From Nitrososphaeraceae archaeon (GTDB taxonomy: Archaea; Thermoproteota; Nitrososphaeria; Nitrososphaerales; Nitrososphaeraceae), in assembly GCA_025922715.1 (NCBI GenBank), contig JAICHH010000027.1, positions 1-15,311 of the forward strand: DNA of 15,311 nt, in the 5' to 3' direction. The notes under the pieces were generated by a model. That model was not told the origin of the DNA. It saw only the letters and a program-made list of their open reading frames with translations, and searched no databases. Shown one piece after another: positions 13,683-15,311 of the stretch (positions are counted from its first letter, which is position 1; every line of letters starts with the position of its first letter). The translations under genes were made by a program, and so were the position numbers.

Positions 13683-14072
13683 CTATTATGTTTTCATCAT
13701 CTTAATATCACTAAAACGGTAAGACAAAGATTAGAAGAACAATTGGCAAATATCAGCATCGTAAAAATTGGGATGAGAACCAATTTTTAATATACACTTC
13801 TAGTATCACAAACTACATATGTTTATCTTATATTATCTTTTTTGACCAATTTTTAACAATTTACCGTCTAGCCCAAACGGTGAAACTACAACTTGTCGTG
13901 CTGAATATACAATACAAAATTTCTCACAATCTTTTGGATTAGATGAGTAATTTGCTTATTATGTCAGTATCCAAAATACATACATATTAAATTCAAAAGA
14001 ATGGACCTTCAAGAAAATATTTGTAAAAGATAAGTTTATTCTATTATAAAAATTTTTAAATTATTTTAGTGG
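13683..14072. other. gene-poor region between tRNA-Arg and secE
   Basis: No start-to-stop gene is convincing. It holds a 10-bp perfect inverted repeat (13762-13789, listed separately) and a second copy of its right arm at 13846-13856. Two open codon runs without start codons (ending in TAA near 13789 and near 13950) give protein-like peptides and could be decayed coding sequence; this is weak. A short 5-bp repeat ACCGT/ACGGT lies near 13862-13882. Confidence 0.5.
13762..13789. repeat. 10-bp perfect inverted repeat, 8-nt loop
   Basis: TAAAAATTGG (13762-13771) and CCAATTTTTA (13780-13789) are exact reverse complements separated by GATGAGAA. As RNA from the + strand this forms a hairpin whose right arm ends in a U-run. 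The right-arm sequence CCAATTTTTAA recurs at 13846-13856, so the left arm could pair with either copy. It could terminate the tRNA transcript or be a protein-binding site. Confidence 0.5.
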
Positions 14073-14261
14073 TTAAGAAGTTAGGAACTCACCAATTAAC
14101 TTAATGGTAAATCCCATCGCTCCTACTACTCCCATACCCAGTAATACAAATCTCATATGAGTTGAATAATCATCTTTAGATGTTTTTTTAGCTAGTAGTA
14201 GAGTTTGATACATATCAAGAAGTCTCCTTCTTAAATAAGGAATTATATTTAGAATTTTCAT
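14073..14261 (-). CDS. secE: preprotein translocase subunit SecE (Sec61-gamma)
   Basis: Small tail-anchored subunit that clamps the SecY channel during protein export and membrane insertion. The 62-residue form starts MKILNIIPYLRRRLLDMYQ, an amphipathic helix. It continues with the hallmark LAKKTSKDDYSTHMRF hinge and ends in one transmembrane helix (FVLLGMGVVGAMGFTIKLIGEFL). Start: ATG at 14261; a GTG at 14288 would add nine residues (MCIVIKNNI) not expected in the family. The TATA-like ATTTTATAGT at 14301-14310 suits either a short leader for the ATG or, less well, the GTG. In many archaea secE is next to nusG and ribosomal protein genes; here it stands alone behind an Lrp-type regulator gene. 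Confidence 0.88.
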   Translation of the reverse strand: MKILNIIPYLRRRLLDMYQTLLLAKKTSKDDYSTHMRFVLLGMGVVGAMGFTIKLIGEFLTS

Positions 14262-14344
14262 AATATTATTTTTTATTACTATACACACTATTTGAATTTA
14301 ACTATAAAATAAAATTTTTAAAAATTTACAAAATATAAGTCAAA

Positions 14345-14806
14345 TTAGTATACTTGATCAGAATAATCTGGATCTTTTTCAGTTCTTTGCATTTCAACGA
14401 ACGTTTCAGTATTTTGGATTCCTTCAATCTTACCAATTCTCTCAATTACAATATTATGCAATTCTTCTAATGTACTAGCATTGACATTTACAATCATATC
14501 AAACCTACCTGTTACCTCTGATAATGACCTGACTTCAGCAATATTGAGTAGTTCTTTGTGAATATGATCCTTCCTTTTTGGATCACGATTGATCCCTACT
14601 GTTGCCTTTATATTGAGACCAAGCATGTTTTCATTAACCATGATAGTAAATTTTTTTATTAAGTTCCTTTTGGAAAGACGTTTTATTCGACTGTATAGAA
14701 CCGAGGAATTTATATTCAAATTTTTACTTAACTGCGGAACCGAGATACTAGCATCACGGGTTAGCTCTGTCAATATTTTCATATCGAGTTCATCAAACCT
14801 TTGCAA
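14345..14806 (-). CDS. Lrp/AsnC-family transcriptional regulator
   Basis: DNA-binding regulator responding to amino acids or related small ligands. Residues about 4-53 form the HTH: LDMKILTELTRDASISVPQLSKNL then the recognition helix SSVLYSRIKRLSKRNLI. Residues about 65-145 form the RAM effector domain, with GRFDMIVNVNA and the ELHNIVIERIGKIEGI helix, closing with TETFVEMQ. Length (153) is normal for the family. Start: TTG at 14806 keeps the conserved first helix (RFDELDMKIL); the ATG at 14782 would truncate it. A TATA box inside a palindrome lies 15-27 bp upstream, so autoregulation is likely. The divergent gene at 14997 and downstream secE are possible targets by position. Confidence 0.92.
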   Translation of the reverse strand: MQRFDELDMKILTELTRDASISVPQLSKNLNINSSVLYSRIKRLSKRNLIKKFTIMVNENMLGLNIKATVGINRDPKRKDHIHKELLNIAEVRSLSEVTGRFDMIVNVNASTLEELHNIVIERIGKIEGIQNTETFVEMQRTEKDPDYSDQVY

Positions 14807-14820
14807 GTTATATCCGGAAT

Positions 14821-14833
14821 ACGTTATAAACGT
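14821..14833 (-). promoter_or_regulatory. palindromic operator overlapping the TATA box of the Lrp gene
   Basis: ACGTTATAAACGT is a perfect 5-bp inverted repeat (ACGTT/AACGT) around a 3-bp centre. The - strand reading gives TTTATAAC, a TATA box 19-27 bp before the TTG start. A direct repeat of GTTATA also occurs at 14807-14812 and 14823-14828. A regulator bound here would block TBP, the classical layout of Lrp autorepression. Confidence 0.55.
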
Positions 14834-14968
14834 GGATTAATAAATGTAATTATATATTAAAGATTTAATTTAAAATTTTCTTTATTTTTTATTAATTTTT
14901 TCAATGTCATCCTAATATATTATAATATTTAATATTATTTTTACATTAGATAATATTATAGTAAATAA

Positions 14969-14979
14969 TATATAATTTA
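14969..14979 (+). promoter_or_regulatory. TATA box of the gene at the right edge
   Basis: TATATAATTTA spans 18-28 bp before the ATG at 14997, consistent with a leaderless promoter. The divergent region back to the Lrp start is about 190 bp of very AT-rich DNA. Confidence 0.55.
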
Positions 14980-14996
14980 ACTTTTAAATTCGAATA

Positions 14997-15311
14997 ATGT
15001 TTGGACTTGGTAAGATCAAGGCTGGAGATTATGTCTTTGCCGTAGAACCTGAAAGAGAATTCAAACGAATTATTTTGGGACGAGTTCAATTCGTTAATAA
15101 TAAATCCCTTTCAATTTTAGGATCTTATATAAAGCCATTAGGACTCATCACAAGGAGAGAAAAAGGAATACTAGGAAAAAGATCTCAAGAGGTACTAAAT
15201 GATCCAGATCCCGATAATTGTATTTTTATCCTAATTGATAGAATTGAAACAGGAAATTTTTATGGTAATATAGATCAAAGTATAAATAAAGTAAGTTGGA
15301 TTAATGAAAGA
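14997..15311 (+). CDS. unknown protein, 3' end cut by the window
   Basis: An uninterrupted frame of 105 codons runs from ATG at 14997 to the end of the window without a stop. I do not recognise the product. It starts MFGLGKIKAGDYVFAVEPE and continues with short beta-strand-like stretches (RIILGRVQFVNN, SLSILGSYI, NCIFILIDRIE) separated by charged turns. There is no signal peptide or membrane segment. The opening KIKAGDYVFAV with later RIILGRVQFV suggests a small barrel (SH3-like) fold, which is inference only. It is transcribed divergently from the Lrp/AsnC gene, so that regulator may control it. Codon use resembles neighbours. Confidence 0.75.
   Translation, partial: MFGLGKIKAGDYVFAVEPEREFKRIILGRVQFVNNKSLSILGSYIKPLGLITRREKGILGKRSQEVLNDPDPDNCIFILIDRIETGNFYGNIDQSINKVSWINER

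Noticed and set aside
13859..13925. possible C/D-box guide RNA
   Set aside because: A GGTGAAA element and a CTGA occur, but the C box deviates and the spacing is too short for a standard guide.
1..15311. CRISPR array, insertion sequence, toxin-antitoxin or defence system
   Set aside because: No spaced direct repeats, transposase, integrase or recognisable defence gene was seen on either strand.

Overview
The window is chromosomal DNA of an archaeon, most likely an ammonia-oxidising member of the Nitrososphaerota (Thaumarchaeota). Several things point there: archaeal-type TyrRS, AsnRS, PCNA, TFS, RpoL and Sec61-gamma; a tRNA with a bulge-helix-bulge intron; AT-rich DNA with TATA boxes about 20-33 bp before start codons (leaderless transcription); and a Rieske / cytochrome b / membrane-anchored cupredoxin locus of the kind that serves as respiratory complex III in ammonia-oxidising archaea. 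I cannot fix the genus from sequence alone. I see no mobile element, CRISPR array or prophage.

Layout. Positions 1-526 are AT-rich, with one possible 38-codon ORF (- strand) and a 9-bp inverted repeat. tyrS (+) converges on cobJ/cbiH (-). Aspartate kinase (-) and the information-processing group rpoL > tfs > pcn (-) follow. rpoL diverges from a 173-aa orphan (+), apparently over one shared symmetric TATA box. Next on the + strand come a 50-aa small ORF, a mostly empty stretch, asnS, a FilR1-type HTH regulator, a stand-alone Lrp/AsnC effector (RAM) domain, a C2H2 zinc-finger miniprotein, and a rhomboid protease with what looks like an HSP20-like C-terminal domain. Then come the complex III genes (Rieske, cytochrome b, cupredoxin). 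A 127-aa protein converges on and overlaps the cupredoxin. An intron-containing tRNA-Arg(TCT) follows, then a gene-poor stretch, secE (-), an Lrp/AsnC regulator (-) with a likely autoregulatory operator, and the start of an unrecognised gene cut by the right edge.

How the genes work together. Rieske protein and cytochrome b form the quinol-oxidising core, and the cupredoxin is a probable electron acceptor or shuttle outside the membrane. The rpoL/tfs/pcn group ties RNA polymerase assembly, transcript rescue and the replication clamp together. TyrRS, AsnRS and tRNA-Arg serve translation; aspartate kinase and CobJ serve amino-acid and cobalamin synthesis. Non-ATG starts are common here (TTG for cobJ, lysC, pcn, tfs, asnS and the Lrp gene; GTG for the orphan).

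The most notable observations are the rhomboid-HSP20-like fusion, the shared TATA box, the tRNA-Arg with a perfectly foldable 16-nt intron but odd body bases, and the palindrome centred on the Lrp gene's TATA box. I did not find a convincing wholly new multi-gene system.
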